Positions 36,145-43,559 of a stretch of 64,000 nucleotides of DNA are shown here, one piece after another; position 1 is the first letter of the stretch, and each line of letters begins with the position of its first letter. A program made the position numbers and the translations under genes. Under the pieces are notes generated by a model, which had not been told where the DNA came from, made no database searches, and worked only from the letters and a program-made list of their open reading frames with translations. Source of the DNA: Palsa-504 sp963839095 (GTDB lineage: Bacteria > Actinomycetota > Actinomycetes > Streptosporangiales > Streptosporangiaceae); NCBI GenBank assembly GCA_963839095.1, contig CAWIUF010000029.1:1-64000 (forward strand). Direction: 5' to 3'.

Positions 36145-38431
36145 TGGTGAAGCTGGCGGTGAGCTCGGCGGTGGAGTCGCCGCCGGCGAAGACGTCGATC
36201 GTGGTGGCGTCGATCACCCAGTCGCGGGCGGCCGCGTTCCAGTAGCGCAGCTCGGCGGGGCCGAGCGGGAACGTCAGGGTTCGTGACTGGCCGGCTTCCA
36301 GCGTGACCCGCTGGAAGCCCTTGAGCTCGCGGACCGGCCGCGATGCGGTGCCGTGCCGCTGGTGGATGTACAGCTGGACCACCTCATCGCCGAGGTGCTG
36401 GCCGGCGTTGGTCACGGTGACCGACGCGGTGACGGCCTGGCCGGCCTGGATCTGGTCCCGGTCCAGGGTGAGGTCGCGGTATTCGAACCGGCCGTAGGAA
36501 AGTCCATAGCCGAACGGGAAGAGCGGCGTGCTCTCCTCATCCCAGTATCGCCGTCCCTGGTTGACGGGCTCGTGGGAGACCGTGTGGCTGTAGACGAGCG
36601 GGACCTGGCCGGCGGTCCGCGGCCAGGTGAACGGCAACTTGCCGCCCGGCGCGACGTCGCCGAAGATCAGGTCGGCCACGGCCGCGCCGCCCTGGGTGCC
36701 CGGGTACCAGATGTCGAGGATCGCCGGGACGTTCGCCGCGGCCCAGCGCAGGTCGAGCGGGCGGCCGTTCATGACCAGCAGCACGACGGGCGTGCCGGTG
36801 GCCACCACGGCCTGCAGCAGGGCGAGCTGCCCGCCGGGGAGCTCCAGGCTGGAGCGGGAAGCTGCCTCGCCGATCATGTTCTGCCACTCGCCGAGGACAA
36901 CCACCGCGACATCGGACGCGCGGGCCAGCGCGACCGCCCGGGCGAGCTCGGCGTCGTCGTCGAAGCCGTCCGGGTCGGCCGGCGCGTTGTTCGCGAACAT
37001 GTCGAACATCGACGGGAAGACGCGCTGGGCGGGGCGGATACCGGGGGCGTAGCCGACCTCGGTCCCGTGGCCGGCCCGGTTCCTGAGCCCAGCGAGCACG
37101 GTGACCGTCTCGTCGAGGTCGAAGTCGAAGACCCAGGGCCCGAGGGTGTCACGCCGGGAATCGGCCAGCGGCCCGATCACGGCGATGGAGTTCACCGCGA
37201 TGGAGGACGGGCTGGCCAGCGGCAGCAGGCCGCCCTCGTTGCGGAGCAGGACCGCGGAGCGCTGCGCGGCCCGCCGCGCCGCCGCGCGATGGGCCGGGTC
37301 GGCGAGTACCGCCCGGGCCTGGTCCTCGTCCACGTACGGCTGGTCGAACAGGCCGATCCGGATCTTGGCGGTCAGGACCCGCCGGACGCAGGCGTCGAGC
37401 GTCTCGGTGTCCGCCAGGCCGGCTTGGATCGCCTCCGGCAGGTGCGCGTACGCGGGATTGCCGACCGCCATCTCCATGTCCACGCCGGCCCGCAGCGCCC
37501 GCGCGCCGGCGTCGGCCAGGTCGGCCGCGAATCCGTGCGTGGCCAGGTTGTGCACCGCCTGGGCGTCGCTGACCAGGAAGCCGCCAAAACCCCAGGTGCC
37601 GCGGAGCACCTCGGTCAGCAGCCAGTAGTTCCCGGTCGCCGGCACGCCGTTGAGGTCCATGTAGGCGGTCATGATGTTCTCCGCGCCCGCGTCGACGGCC
37701 GCCTTGAACGGAGGCAGGTAGACGTTCCACAGCTCGGAGTCGGACAGGTTGACCTCGTCGTAGTCGCGCCCGCCGAGCGCCGCGCCGTAGCCGGCGAAGT
37801 GCTTCGGGCCGGAGATGACCCGGCCCGGGGCCCCGGGGTGCTCACCCTGGAAGCCGCGGACCTGCGCGGCGGCGACCGCCGCAGCCAGGTACGGGTCCTC
37901 GCCGGCCCCCTCGACGATGCGGCCCCAGCGGGGGTCGCGCGCGATGTCGATCATCGGCGCGAACGCCCAGTGGATGCCGACCGCCCGGGCCTCGCGGGCG
38001 GCGACGGCCTGGCCTGCCTCGATGGCGCCGGGGTCCCACGACGCGGCCATCGCGATCGGCACCGGGAAGATCGTGCGCAGGCCGTGGATGACGTCAAAGC
38101 CGAACAGGACGGGTATGCCGTGCCGGTTGCCCTCGATCGCGCGTCGCTGCAGCCGGTTGATCTGCGCCGGGTCGGTGACGAACAGCAGCGACCCGACCTC
38201 GCCCCGGGCCAGTGCCTCGTCGACGGTGATCCCGTGGCCCGCGACGCTGGGCCCGGGCGCCGCGGCGCCGCCCGAGGCCTGGTCCGCGGTCTCGCCCGCG
38301 GGCGGCAGGTCGAAGTAGAAGAACTGGGTGAGCTGCCCGGCCTTCTCCGCCGTGGTCATCCCGGCGATCAGCGCGTCGACGCGCCCGGTTACCTCGGCAT
38401 CACTGCGGACCGGCATCGAGTGAACGGACAT
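36137..38431 (-). CDS. bglX: Beta-glucosidase, glycoside hydrolase family 3
   Basis: This 764-residue enzyme is without an obvious signal peptide, so probably cytoplasmic. The N-terminal GH3 TIM barrel carries KHFAGYG (210-216) and the catalytic nucleophile Asp289 in FGGFLVSDAQAV. The second alpha/beta sandwich domain follows (SAVLLRNEGGLLPL ... VAVVVLGEWQN). A fibronectin type III-like domain ends the protein (VTNAGQHLGDEVVQLY). ATG at 38,431; an ATG 15 nt downstream is also possible. Its end overlaps the convergent ssuD stop by 8 nt. It hydrolyses terminal beta-glucosides or related oligosaccharides; the exact substrate is not readable. Confidence 0.92.
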   Translation of the reverse strand: MSVHSMPVRSDAEVTGRVDALIAGMTTAEKAGQLTQFFYFDLPPAGETADQASGGAAAPGPSVAGHGITVDEALARGEVGSLLFVTDPAQINRLQRRAIEGNRHGIPVLFGFDVIHGLRTIFPVPIAMAASWDPGAIEAGQAVAAREARAVGIHWAFAPMIDIARDPRWGRIVEGAGEDPYLAAAVAAAQVRGFQGEHPGAPGRVISGPKHFAGYGAALGGRDYDEVNLSDSELWNVYLPPFKAAVDAGAENIMTAYMDLNGVPATGNYWLLTEVLRGTWGFGGFLVSDAQAVHNLATHGFAADLADAGARALRAGVDMEMAVGNPAYAHLPEAIQAGLADTETLDACVRRVLTAKIRIGLFDQPYVDEDQARAVLADPAHRAAARRAAQRSAVLLRNEGGLLPLASPSSIAVNSIAVIGPLADSRRDTLGPWVFDFDLDETVTVLAGLRNRAGHGTEVGYAPGIRPAQRVFPSMFDMFANNAPADPDGFDDDAELARAVALARASDVAVVVLGEWQNMIGEAASRSSLELPGGQLALLQAVVATGTPVVLLVMNGRPLDLRWAAANVPAILDIWYPGTQGGAAVADLIFGDVAPGGKLPFTWPRTAGQVPLVYSHTVSHEPVNQGRRYWDEESTPLFPFGYGLSYGRFEYRDLTLDRDQIQAGQAVTASVTVTNAGQHLGDEVVQLYIHQRHGTASRPVRELKGFQRVTLEAGQSRTLTFPLGPAELRYWNAAARDWVIDATTIDVFAGGDSTAELTASFTIS

Positions 38432-38667
38432 GGGCGCTCCTCCGGGCCGAACACGTCGGCTTCTCGTGTGGCTGGCTCGCCTAAGTCACTATCACACGGT
38501 CAGGTCCGGCCTCCGTCCGCGGGCACGGCCGGCACTGACACACGGTGCGGCGGGTTCCGGGGTAGTTTGGGGAGCGCGTTCACTGCGCGAGGCCGCAGCG
38601 GGCGCTCAGCCACTGCTCGGGATGTCGGCGGGCACGCGAGGCCGTCCGAGCCAGCCTCCGGTGGCCC

Positions 38668-39696
38668 ATGACCATCACGCCCAGCCCGGCGGTGCCGTTC
38701 CGGCACCTGCAGCGGCTGACCGACAGCGTCGGCGTCCTCGAGCACGCCTACGGGACCGTGCCCCGGTATGAGCACGGCTACCGCGTCGATGACGTCGCCC
38801 ACGGCCTGGTGGTGGTGTGCCGCGAACCGTCACCGTCCGCCGAGCTCGTCACCCTGGGCCGTCGCTACCTCTACTTTCTCGCGCAGGCGCAGGCGGCCGA
38901 CGGGAAGTTCCGTCACCGCCTCGGCGACGACCGCCGGTGGCGCGGCCAGCCGGAGGCGCAGGACGCCTGGGGCCGGTCGCTGTGGGCCCTGGGCACCGCC
39001 GCGGCGCGCGGCCCCACCGCGGGGATCCGCGCGGAGGCCCGCACCAGGTTCGACGCGAGCGCACGCGTCGTTTCCGCGCTCCCGCACGCCATGGCGTTCG
39101 CCGCTCTCGGGGCGGCCGAGGTACTGCGGCAGTGGCCGGGCGATCCCGGCGCGCTGTCGCTGCTCGCCCTGGCCGGGACCGTCATCGGCGAGCCGGCCGC
39201 CGACGCGGCGTGGCCGTGGCCGGTCCCCCGGCTCAGCCACGCCAACGCGGCCATCGCCGAGGCGGTCATCGTGGCCGGAGACCAGCTCGGTCGCGACGAC
39301 CTGCTGCGGACCGGCCTGCGCATGCTCGACTGGCTGCTGGCCGGGGAGACCAGGAACGGCCATTTGTCGGTGGTGCCGGCCGCGGGCTGGGGTCCCGGCG
39401 AGGACCGTCCCGGTTTTGACCAGCACCCGGGCCAGGTGGCGGCGCTGGCCGACGCCTGCGCGCGCGCGGCGGCGGTGACCGGCGACAGTACCTGGCTGTC
39501 GGGCGTGGAACTGGCGGTGGCATGGCTCCACGGCAGCAACGATGCCGGCGTCGTGATGCTCGATCAGAAAACTGGCGGCTGCAGCGATGCCCTCAGCCGC
39601 ACCGGCCGCAGCCGTAACCAGGGCGCCGAGGCGACCCTGGCGATGATTTCCGTACTCCAGCAAGGCCGCCGGGTGAGCCTGTCCGCGGCTCGGTGA
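38668..39696 (+). CDS. (Alpha/alpha)-toroid protein, glycosyltransferase-associated
   Basis: This 342-residue soluble protein consists of repeated helical hairpins (six-hairpin glycosidase-like). Motifs HGYRVDDVAHGLVVV, EAQDAWGRSLWALGTAA, LSHANAAIAEAVIVAG and RNQGAEATLAMISVLQQ mark successive repeats. Relatives that I recall are annotated vaguely as glycosyltransferases and lie next to sugar-modifying genes. No GT fold or nucleotide-sugar motif is visible here. The Asp residues in VDDVA and EAQDAWGRS could be catalytic in a glycosidase-like centre. It is divergent from bglX with 236 bp between starts, so a shared carbohydrate role is plausible. Confidence 0.7.
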   Translation: MTITPSPAVPFRHLQRLTDSVGVLEHAYGTVPRYEHGYRVDDVAHGLVVVCREPSPSAELVTLGRRYLYFLAQAQAADGKFRHRLGDDRRWRGQPEAQDAWGRSLWALGTAAARGPTAGIRAEARTRFDASARVVSALPHAMAFAALGAAEVLRQWPGDPGALSLLALAGTVIGEPAADAAWPWPVPRLSHANAAIAEAVIVAGDQLGRDDLLRTGLRMLDWLLAGETRNGHLSVVPAAGWGPGEDRPGFDQHPGQVAALADACARAAAVTGDSTWLSGVELAVAWLHGSNDAGVVMLDQKTGGCSDALSRTGRSRNQGAEATLAMISVLQQGRRVSLSAAR

Positions 39697-39714
39697 CCCG
39701 CCGACCGCGAAATA

Positions 39715-39883
39715 GTGTTAAATGAAGCTGGTTGTTGTCGAAGTTCGTGTCCGTGTCACAGCGCCTGCGAAATTCTGACCGCGGGCGCCGTCCATTCCCA
39801 GGCCTGGCCTCGGAAGTACAGGCGGTCGCTACAGCCCGGCATGCACGGCCGTGCATGCCGATATCGCCTTTACAGGAGAGCAA
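39715..39883 (+). promoter_or_regulatory. Long 5' leader of csp copy 1 with hairpin before the RBS
   Basis: The first 76 nt (39,715-39,790) are nearly identical, with two differences, to the leader of the csp gene at 43,301. After a diverged middle, a 22-nt hairpin lies at 39,838-39,859 (arms GGCATGCAC and GTGCATGCC, 4-nt loop). It sits 14 nt before the AGGAGA ribosome site. Long structured leaders act as temperature-responsive switches in cspA genes of other bacteria. Confidence 0.7.
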
Positions 39884-40087
39884 GTGGCACAGGGAACAGT
39901 GAAGTGGTTCAACGCGGACAAGGGCTATGGATTCATCGCCCCCGACGACGGCACGCCGGACGTCTTCGTCCACCACTCCGCCATCGATGCTGAGGGCTTC
40001 CGCAGCCTCCAGGACAACCAGCGGGTCGAGTACACCGCCACCCGCGGCGCCAAGGGCCCGCAGGCGGAGCAGGTCCGCCCGATCTGA
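39884..40087 (+). CDS. Cold-shock domain protein, copy 1
   Basis: This 67-residue single CSD protein starts at a GTG behind AGGAGA. The RNA-binding motifs KWFNADKGYGFI (RNP1) and VFVHHSAI (RNP2) are complete. It binds single-stranded RNA or DNA and melts secondary structure. It is very close in sequence to the csp at 43,301 (four residue differences that I count), and both have the same type of leader. A terminator hairpin follows 15 nt after the stop. Confidence 0.95.
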   Translation: MAQGTVKWFNADKGYGFIAPDDGTPDVFVHHSAIDAEGFRSLQDNQRVEYTATRGAKGPQAEQVRPI

Positions 40088-40101
40088 AACCCCGCCGTAC
40101 T

Positions 40102-40118
40102 GAGCCCGGGGCGGGCTC
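40102..40118 (+). terminator. Terminator hairpin after csp copy 1
   Basis: GAGCCCG and CGGGCTC form a 7-bp stem with a GGG loop, followed by GCTTTCC. A second CCCGGGCT at 40,133-40,140 could extend or compete for pairing. Confidence 0.6.
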
Positions 40119-40148
40119 GCTTTCCGACCCGTCCCGGGCTTAGCGGCG

Positions 40149-40373
40149 TCAGAGCTTGGCCAGCTTCGCGCACGGCGTCATGATCCGCACCCGGCGCGCG
40201 CCGAAATCGATGATCAGGCTCTCGTCGGCCTCGACACACACGACCCGGCCGAGGCCGTACTTGTCGTGTGTTACCTGGTCCTGCGCCGCGAACTGCTCGG
40301 CGGGCAGAGCCTCGGGTGCCCTGAAGGGACTAGTGGGCAGGTGACGCCGGGTCGCGGCGCGGGCAGGCTTCAT
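40149..40373 (-). CDS. Conserved small protein with Tudor-like (PcrA C-terminal type) fold
   Basis: This protein of 74 residues has a C-terminal half that reads FAAQDQVTHDKYGLGRVVCVEADESLIIDFGARRVRI. This resembles the small beta-barrel at the C-terminus of UvrD/PcrA helicases and CarD-like proteins (VxHxxxGxGxV, then VDF). The N-terminus is basic and probably flexible. Many actinomycetes encode such a short protein near csp genes, as far as I recall, but its function is unknown. It could bind nucleic acid or RNA polymerase. It is convergent with csp copy 1. Confidence 0.7.
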   Translation of the reverse strand: MKPARAATRRHLPTSPFRAPEALPAEQFAAQDQVTHDKYGLGRVVCVEADESLIIDFGARRVRIMTPCAKLAKL

Positions 40374-40501
40374 TATGACCAGTATGCGCCTGAAGGCGCT
40401 CGCCGCGCCCGCGGCTCGCCGATCTGGTGCCGTACCGGCAGTGGCGCCAGGCTCATCGGGCTGCTCCTGGCCGCGGCGGTAAAAGCGTGGCCGGGTGCCT
40501 G

Positions 40502-41782
40502 CTAGCGGCGCCCGCGAGAGCCGCGGAAGCTCCCGGACGCGGCCGCCGCGCCGCGACCGGTGGCCGGGGCGCCGCCCGGGTTCGGGACCGGGGCGAGCCT
40601 GGTCACCGGGGCGACCCGCGTGACCGGGGGACCCGCGATCGAGCGCACCACGGCCGCGGCCGGACCGGCGGTGACGGCCTGCGGGGTAACGCCCGCCTTG
40701 CGCATCAGCACCCGGACCTCGGCCGCCTGGGCCGCGGTCTGCACGGTGACAACCGCCCCGTCGGCACCGCCGCGGGCGGTCCGGCCCGACCGGTGCACGT
40801 AGGCCTTGTGCTCAGTCGGGGGGTCGGCGTGAATCACCAGGTCGATACCGTCCACGTGGATACCGCGGGCGGCGACGTCGGTCGCTACCAGGACGCGCGT
40901 CGCACCGGAGGTGAACGCGGCCAGGTTACGGCTGCGATCGCCCTGGGTCAGGTTGCTGTGCAGTTCAGCCGCGGGCACCCCGGCCCGGGTCAGCTGGCGG
41001 GCGAGCTGCTGCGCGCCATGCTTGGTCCGGGTGAAGATCAGTACCCGCTTGTCGCCGCTGGCCAGGGCGGCGACAACCGCCGCCCGGTCGGCCGCCGTGA
41101 CGGTCAGCAGGTGGTGGATGATCTGGGCCGGCGGGGAGGCGCCGTCGACGGAGTGCCGGGCCGGGCGGTTCAGGAAACGCCGCGCGAGGACGTCCACCGC
41201 CCGGTCCAGGGTGGCGGAGAACAGCAGTCGCTGCCCTTCCGGCGGAGTGGCGTCAAGCAGCCGCCGTACGACCGGCAGGAACCCCAGGTCGGCCATGTGG
41301 TCCGCTTCGTCGACCACGCTGACCTCGACATCGCCGAGGTGGCAGTGATCCTGCTCGATGAGGTCGGCCAGCCGCCCCGGGCAGGCCACGACGATATCGG
41401 CGCGGTCGCGCAGGGCCGCCACCTGCGGGCCCTGCGGGGTACCGCCGAAAACGGCGGCGACGCTCAGCCCCATGGCCTGCGCCAGCGGCGCCAGCACCGC
41501 GACGACCTGGGTGGCCAGCTCGCGGGTGGGCACCAGCACCAGGCCGCGCGGGCGGCACGCCATCGTGTAGCCGTCGGCCAGCCGGGCCACGAGGGGGATG
41601 CCGAACCCGAGCGTCTTGCCCGACCCGGTCTGGGCCCGGCCGAGAATGTCGAGGCCGGCCAGCGCATCGGGCAGCACCGCGGCCTGCACGGGAAATGGCA
41701 CCGTGATGCCGTTTCCGGCGAGCGCGGCCACCAGCGGGGCCGGGACGCCGAGATCAGCGAAAGTGGCCGGGCCGGCGGGCAT
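40502..41782 (-). CDS. DEAD-box RNA helicase
   Basis: About 426 residues from the ATG at 41,782. Motifs: Q-motif in FPVQAAVLP, I AQTGSGKT, Ia VPTRELA, II VVDEADHM (DEAD), III SAT in LLFSATLD, IV/V ATDVAARGIHVDGIDLVI, and VI HRSGRTARGG. The C-terminal tail is rich in Ala, Arg and Gly (RGAAAASGSFRGSRGRR), typical of cold-related helicases such as CsdA/RhlE. Its Q-motif region starts within about 20 residues, so it is a compact core. It lies between two csp genes and probably helps unwind RNA at low temperature. A longer frame upstream to 41,863 exists without a good ribosome site. Confidence 0.92.
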   Translation of the reverse strand: MPAGPATFADLGVPAPLVAALAGNGITVPFPVQAAVLPDALAGLDILGRAQTGSGKTLGFGIPLVARLADGYTMACRPRGLVLVPTRELATQVVAVLAPLAQAMGLSVAAVFGGTPQGPQVAALRDRADIVVACPGRLADLIEQDHCHLGDVEVSVVDEADHMADLGFLPVVRRLLDATPPEGQRLLFSATLDRAVDVLARRFLNRPARHSVDGASPPAQIIHHLLTVTAADRAAVVAALASGDKRVLIFTRTKHGAQQLARQLTRAGVPAAELHSNLTQGDRSRNLAAFTSGATRVLVATDVAARGIHVDGIDLVIHADPPTEHKAYVHRSGRTARGGADGAVVTVQTAAQAAEVRVLMRKAGVTPQAVTAGPAAAVVRSIAGPPVTRVAPVTRLAPVPNPGGAPATGRGAAAASGSFRGSRGRR

Positions 41783-42058
41783 CGTGACGGATTTTTCTGT
41801 AGGCAGGACTGACAAAAGATGATCTCCAGGACTTGTGTGGTCGCATTGCCGAAGGCGCCACATCCGTGGAAACCGATTCGCTCACCGAGCGACAGACGAC
41901 CGGCGCGCCCTGATGGCGGCGCCTGAGCGCGCATTACGCGCTTGAACCCACATTAGCGCACGCCGTCCCAGGGTGATAGCGGTGCCGGGGCACGCACCAG
42001 GCCCGTTCGGGCTTATGGTTTTGATGGTTTTCCGCGGCGGGCTCAGCGCCCGTCTCCG

Positions 42059-42358
42059 TCACAGGGCCTCGGTGGCCCAGTGCCAGCCGCGCGCCTCATC
42101 GTGCACCGCCCGTACCAGGAAGGCTTCCGCCGCGTCGGACAGTTCGCTGATGACCCGGATCAGCTGGCGGTGGAAATCATCCGGCCGGTTCCCCTCGTGG
42201 TGCGCCCGGTGCCCGGCTATCGTCACCGTCGAGCCGTCCCCGCCGGTCAGCCGGACCGTGACGTTCCCGTCGTAGTCCAGGCTGGCGCCGGCGATTTCCC
42301 GGGCGCGGATGATTTCAGAGCCCTCGTCGTTCGCCACCCATACGTTCTTCGCATCCAC
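42059..42358 (-). CDS. Small hypothetical protein
   Basis: This soluble protein of 99 residues is not matched to a family I recognise. The first 55 residues are beta-strand-like (VWVANDEGSEIIRAREIAG, then VTVRLTGGDGSTVTIAG) and could form a small barrel. The rest is one or two amphipathic helices (FHRQLIRVISELSDAAEAFLV). The start ATG at 42,358 follows GAGGCAG. The codon bias is normal for the region. It lies 36 nt downstream of the small winged-helix gene on the same strand, so it may be co-transcribed. Confidence 0.6.
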   Translation of the reverse strand: MDAKNVWVANDEGSEIIRAREIAGASLDYDGNVTVRLTGGDGSTVTIAGHRAHHEGNRPDDFHRQLIRVISELSDAAEAFLVRAVHDEARGWHWATEAL

Positions 42359-42394
42359 TGCTGCCTCCTCGGGCCCGCCCTCGCAGGTAGCGGG

Positions 42395-42730
42395 TTAGCT
42401 GTTGCGCGGGTCCGCCATCGCTCCGGGCACGCCGGAGGACTGTCCTCCGGCCGGGCCGGTGCCGGCCAGCAGGGTCAGGACTTCGCCGATCGTGCGCTCC
42501 TGCCCGCCCGGTTCCGGCAGCGGCAGGTGCGCCTGAATGTGGTAGCGATTGCGGCGGCCGTCCTTCTCCTTGACGACATAGCCGGCCTCAACCAGGTCCG
42601 TGATGATGCCGAACGCGCTGCGCTCGGTGATGTCCAGGCTGGCCGCGATGTCACGCAGGCGCACCCCGGGGTCATGAGCCACGCACAGCAGGACCCGGGC
42701 ATGGTTGGTCAGGAAGGTCCAGCTCGCCAC
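42395..42730 (-). CDS. Small winged-helix (MarR-like) regulator
   Basis: This 111-residue protein has a clear wHTH: FLTNHARVLLCVAHDPGVRLRDIAASLDITERSAFGIITDLVEAGYVVKEKDGRRNRY. Helices 2-3 and the wing are as in MarR and related one-domain regulators. The C-terminal 35 residues (after LPLPEPGG) form one helix plus a Gly/Pro-rich tail without a known ligand site. ATG at 42,730. Target genes are unknown; the adjacent small protein or csp copy 2 are candidates. Confidence 0.8.
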   Translation of the reverse strand: MASWTFLTNHARVLLCVAHDPGVRLRDIAASLDITERSAFGIITDLVEAGYVVKEKDGRRNRYHIQAHLPLPEPGGQERTIGEVLTLLAGTGPAGGQSSGVPGAMADPRNS

Positions 42731-42858
42731 AGTGGTAAGCTACCAGATTCCGGAAAAATCTTGCTAGTTTTCTAATTCCAGCGTAGCGTGAGGGCAAGGT
42801 ACCGGACAGCTAACGTGCCTGCTACCGGGCTGCGATGACAGTTCCAGAAGGAAGACCC

Positions 42859-43107
42859 ATGCCCGAGCCTGCCGCACCTCATCCGGATCCCAGTACCGCC
42901 GATGGCGCCGTCCCGCCCATGCCCTACCCGGGCGCCACGACCGCCGAGGCACCCTCGCTCCCCGACCGGGCCATCCCCGCTGATGGCGTCGTCCCGCCCC
43001 TGCCGTCGGAGGCCACCGGGGCGCGCACGCGGGCGCCCGCCGCGGCGGGGCGCTGGCGCCGGATGATGCACCGGTCCCGGCCGGGCTCTGGTCCCGTCGA
43101 GCCGTAA
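42859..43107 (+). CDS. Short Pro/Ala-rich protein
   Basis: This protein of 82 residues, starting at an ATG behind AGGAAG, shows two similar segments (ADGAVPPMP and ADGVVPPLP) and ends in a basic tail. It appears disordered, with no membrane segment or motif. The strong ribosome site and codon bias support expression, but a conserved function is not visible. It is immediately upstream of the csp copy 2 leader. Confidence 0.4.
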   Translation: MPEPAAPHPDPSTADGAVPPMPYPGATTAEAPSLPDRAIPADGVVPPLPSEATGARTRAPAAAGRWRRMMHRSRPGSGPVEP

Positions 43108-43131
43108 ATGGAGCATCAGGTCCGCGTCATG

Positions 43132-43300
43132 GTGTTAAATGAAGCTGGTTGTAGTCGAAGTTCGTGTACGTGTCACAGCGCCTGCGAAATTCTGACCGCG
43201 GGCGCCGCCTATCCCGGGGCATTCCTCGGAGGAGCAGGCGGTCGCAACAGCCCAGGATGCACATCCGTGGATCCTGATGGTCGTCTTAGCAGGAGAGCAA
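43132..43300 (+). promoter_or_regulatory. Long 5' leader of csp copy 2 with hairpin before the RBS
   Basis: The first 76 nt (43,132-43,207) match the leader at 39,715 in 74 of 76 positions. The pre-RBS hairpin at 43,254-43,275 has arms AGGATGCAC and GTGGATCCT. Relative to copy 1, a G-C pair became A-T and a C-G pair became G-C, both preserving pairing; one further pair became a mismatch. AGGAGA follows 16 nt after the stem. Confidence 0.7.
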
Positions 43301-43504
43301 GTGGCTCAGGGAACAGTGAAGTGGTTCAACGCGGACAAGGGCTATGGATTCATCGCCCCCGACGACGGCACGGCCGACGTCTTCGTCCACCACTCCGCCA
43401 TCGAGGCTGACGGTTTCCGCAGCCTCCAGGACAACCAGCGGGTCGAGTACACCGCGGCTCGCGGGGCCAAGGGCCCGCAGGCCGAGCAGGTCCGCCCGAT
43501 CTAA
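43301..43504 (+). CDS. Cold-shock domain protein, copy 2
   Basis: A single CSD protein of 67 residues with a GTG start behind AGGAGA. RNP1 KWFNADKGYGFI and RNP2 VFVHHSAI are present. The residues that differ from copy 1 are mostly conservative (TP to TA, DAEG to EADG, TATR to TAAR). Because leader, gene and spacing are conserved, the two genes are a duplicated unit, now about 3.4 kb apart. A strong terminator lies directly behind it. Confidence 0.95.
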   Translation: MAQGTVKWFNADKGYGFIAPDDGTADVFVHHSAIEADGFRSLQDNQRVEYTAARGAKGPQAEQVRPI

Positions 43505-43521
43505 CGTCCTCGCAACGCGGT

Positions 43522-43559
43522 AAACGGGGGTGGCCCTGCGTGCAGGGTCACCCCCGTTT
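43522..43559. terminator. Bidirectional terminator between csp copy 2 and the MFS gene
   Basis: An 18-bp stem (43,522-43,539 with 43,542-43,559, one G-U pair, 2-nt nominal loop) ends in a GTTTGCTTG tail on the plus strand and AAACGGGGG on the other side. It overlaps the last codons of the convergent MFS gene. Confidence 0.8.

Noticed and set aside
36353..38671. 772-codon open frame antisense to the GH3 gene
   Set aside because: Shadow frame; all GH3 motifs are on the minus strand.
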